DNA from: Spirodela intermedia
Taxonomy: Eukaryota > Streptophyta > Magnoliopsida > Alismatales > Araceae
Assembly: GCA_902729315.2 (NCBI GenBank)
Contig: LR746277.1
Span: forward strand, 2,237,001-2,301,000
Length of the DNA stretch: 64,000 bases
Direction of reading: 5' to 3'
The notes below the pieces were generated by a model that saw nothing but the letters and a program-made list of their open reading frames with translations, was not told where the DNA came from and did no database searches. Every line of letters begins with the position of its first letter. The first letter of the stretch is position 1. Shown here in pieces: positions 62,901 to 64,000 of this stretch. A program made the position numbers and the translations under genes.

Positions 62901-64000
62901 GCTATATACCTGTCCAAGTTCTTGTCGCCCGTCCTGTCCATATGCCGTACTACTCTTACTCTGGCTCCCAATCCGTATGCCAAATGATGGCCAAGGGACA
63001 GATGCTACCATGCTTTAATTAGTCTGAGGTAGAAGGAACGAGGCTTAGGGTAACTAACCGTTAGCTGTTTTAAACACAAATCCGCTAATATGATATACAT
63101 TTGAATTGTACCATGAAATCTTGGGATCGAAATGAGAAGTTGAGGCCCACTCTAATTTGCCTAATCAGACGGCTAGAATCAGGCAGCATAACGGAAACTA
63201 ATTCCTTCGTAAGACGCGGAAATTATTGAATAAGAATAGTTGGATTTGGAATCACTTCCATGTACACCAAAAATGGGTTGATTTCTATCGCGTCATTTCC
63301 TCGTAATCTTGGAAAAGATAGGGTGTTTCATTAATCCCGGTAAAATAAAAAGCTTTTTTCTGTGGAATACCTTGACTCCTTTCCGACACAACCTCCTGAT
63401 GAGTTGATGTGCATTCATTTTGCGAAGCTCGAGCGATGTGCAGTCATTCATTCTTTCCTCGTGGAGGTGACCAGTGAAAGGCGGCTACGAGAAACCCCAG
63501 CCGCGGAGTCCCGAGCTTGCCCAGTGGATGTGGTGAGACGAGGGAGGTAGGAATAAGTCGCCTCCATTAACTGCGACGAGAGCTCCACGAGCTACAGCGG
63601 CAGATGGGTTTTCCCGGCGATTGCAGTCTCCATCACTGCCGGAAGAAGACGCTTGGAACAGGAGAAGAGAAGGCAACGAGAGGGACTTGACACCAACTAA
63701 GTACATTCTCCACATGAGGGAGAGAAGGCGAGCCCAGAAGATAGGCTCCAGCTCTCTGCCACAATAATGGCATCGGTACGGCTTCGCCCCTTCCCCTCAC
63801 CCAATGCCATACACTGCCAGTGCAACAGCGACGAACCCATCAACCCTCCCGTCTCTTTAAAGGAGGAGAGAGAGGGAGAGCGAGAGAGAAGAGCTCTGGG
63901 ACCTAATGTGTCCTCTTGTGCACGAGGACTTAATTGGGTCGCCCTAGAAATGAGCTGGCATGGTCTCCACACAGCTGGAGAGGGCGACCACGCCAAATTA
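62901..64000. other. Right end: CpG content recovers, possible flank of a gene beyond the window
   Basis: Composition becomes balanced and CpG-richer, particularly after 63420. Open frames on the minus strand (63715-63485 and 63996-63697) have Ser/Arg-rich low-information sequence and match no family I know. This may be promoter or leader of a gene past the right edge. Confidence 0.35.

Noticed and set aside
1-64000. CRISPR arrays, prokaryotic operons, phage or viral genes
   Set aside because: None seen; all recognisable genes are intron-bearing or plant-specific nuclear genes.

Overview
This is a nuclear segment from a flowering plant. The genes are split by GT-AG introns and encode plant-typical proteins: plant cysteine oxidase, glutamine dumper, strictosidine-synthase-like protein, LAG1-type ceramide synthase and a UBP14-type deubiquitinase. 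Two compact genes (strictosidine-synthase-like and glutamine dumper) are extremely GC-rich, while their neighbours are AT-rich. That bimodality fits a monocot better than a eudicot, but this is inference and the species cannot be named from the window. Exon structures were rebuilt by hand from homology, splice signals and reading-frame continuity; all nine complete genes close in frame from ATG to stop.

Layout, left to right. NHP2 (H/ACA snoRNP subunit, minus strand, 3' end outside the window) and mitochondrial SSB (minus) come first. UBP14 (plus, 20 exons) is head-to-head with mtSSB. A strictosidine-synthase-like gene, a plant cysteine oxidase and an archaeal-type phosphoglycerate mutase follow on the plus strand. 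A plastid-type multi-pass membrane protein (minus) is convergent with the mutase gene. A SurE-type phosphatase (plus, with a 4.6-kb intron) is convergent with a LAG1-type ceramide synthase (minus). A single-exon glutamine dumper gene (plus) is the last recognisable gene, at 51.6-51.9 kb. About 9 kb of AT-rich, CpG-poor sequence without recognisable genes follows, and base composition recovers in the last 1 kb.

The genes are ordinary single-copy housekeeping or regulatory loci and do not form an operon-like or clustered pathway. I found no new multi-gene system. The more unusual signals are non-coding: a near-perfect 38-bp-arm foldback inside a cysteine oxidase intron, a block of repeated small hairpins inside the big SurE intron, a scrambled copy of exon 4 inside the next UBP14 intron, several degenerate tandem arrays, and very frequent (GA)n/(CT)n tracts, one ending directly at the glutamine dumper start codon.
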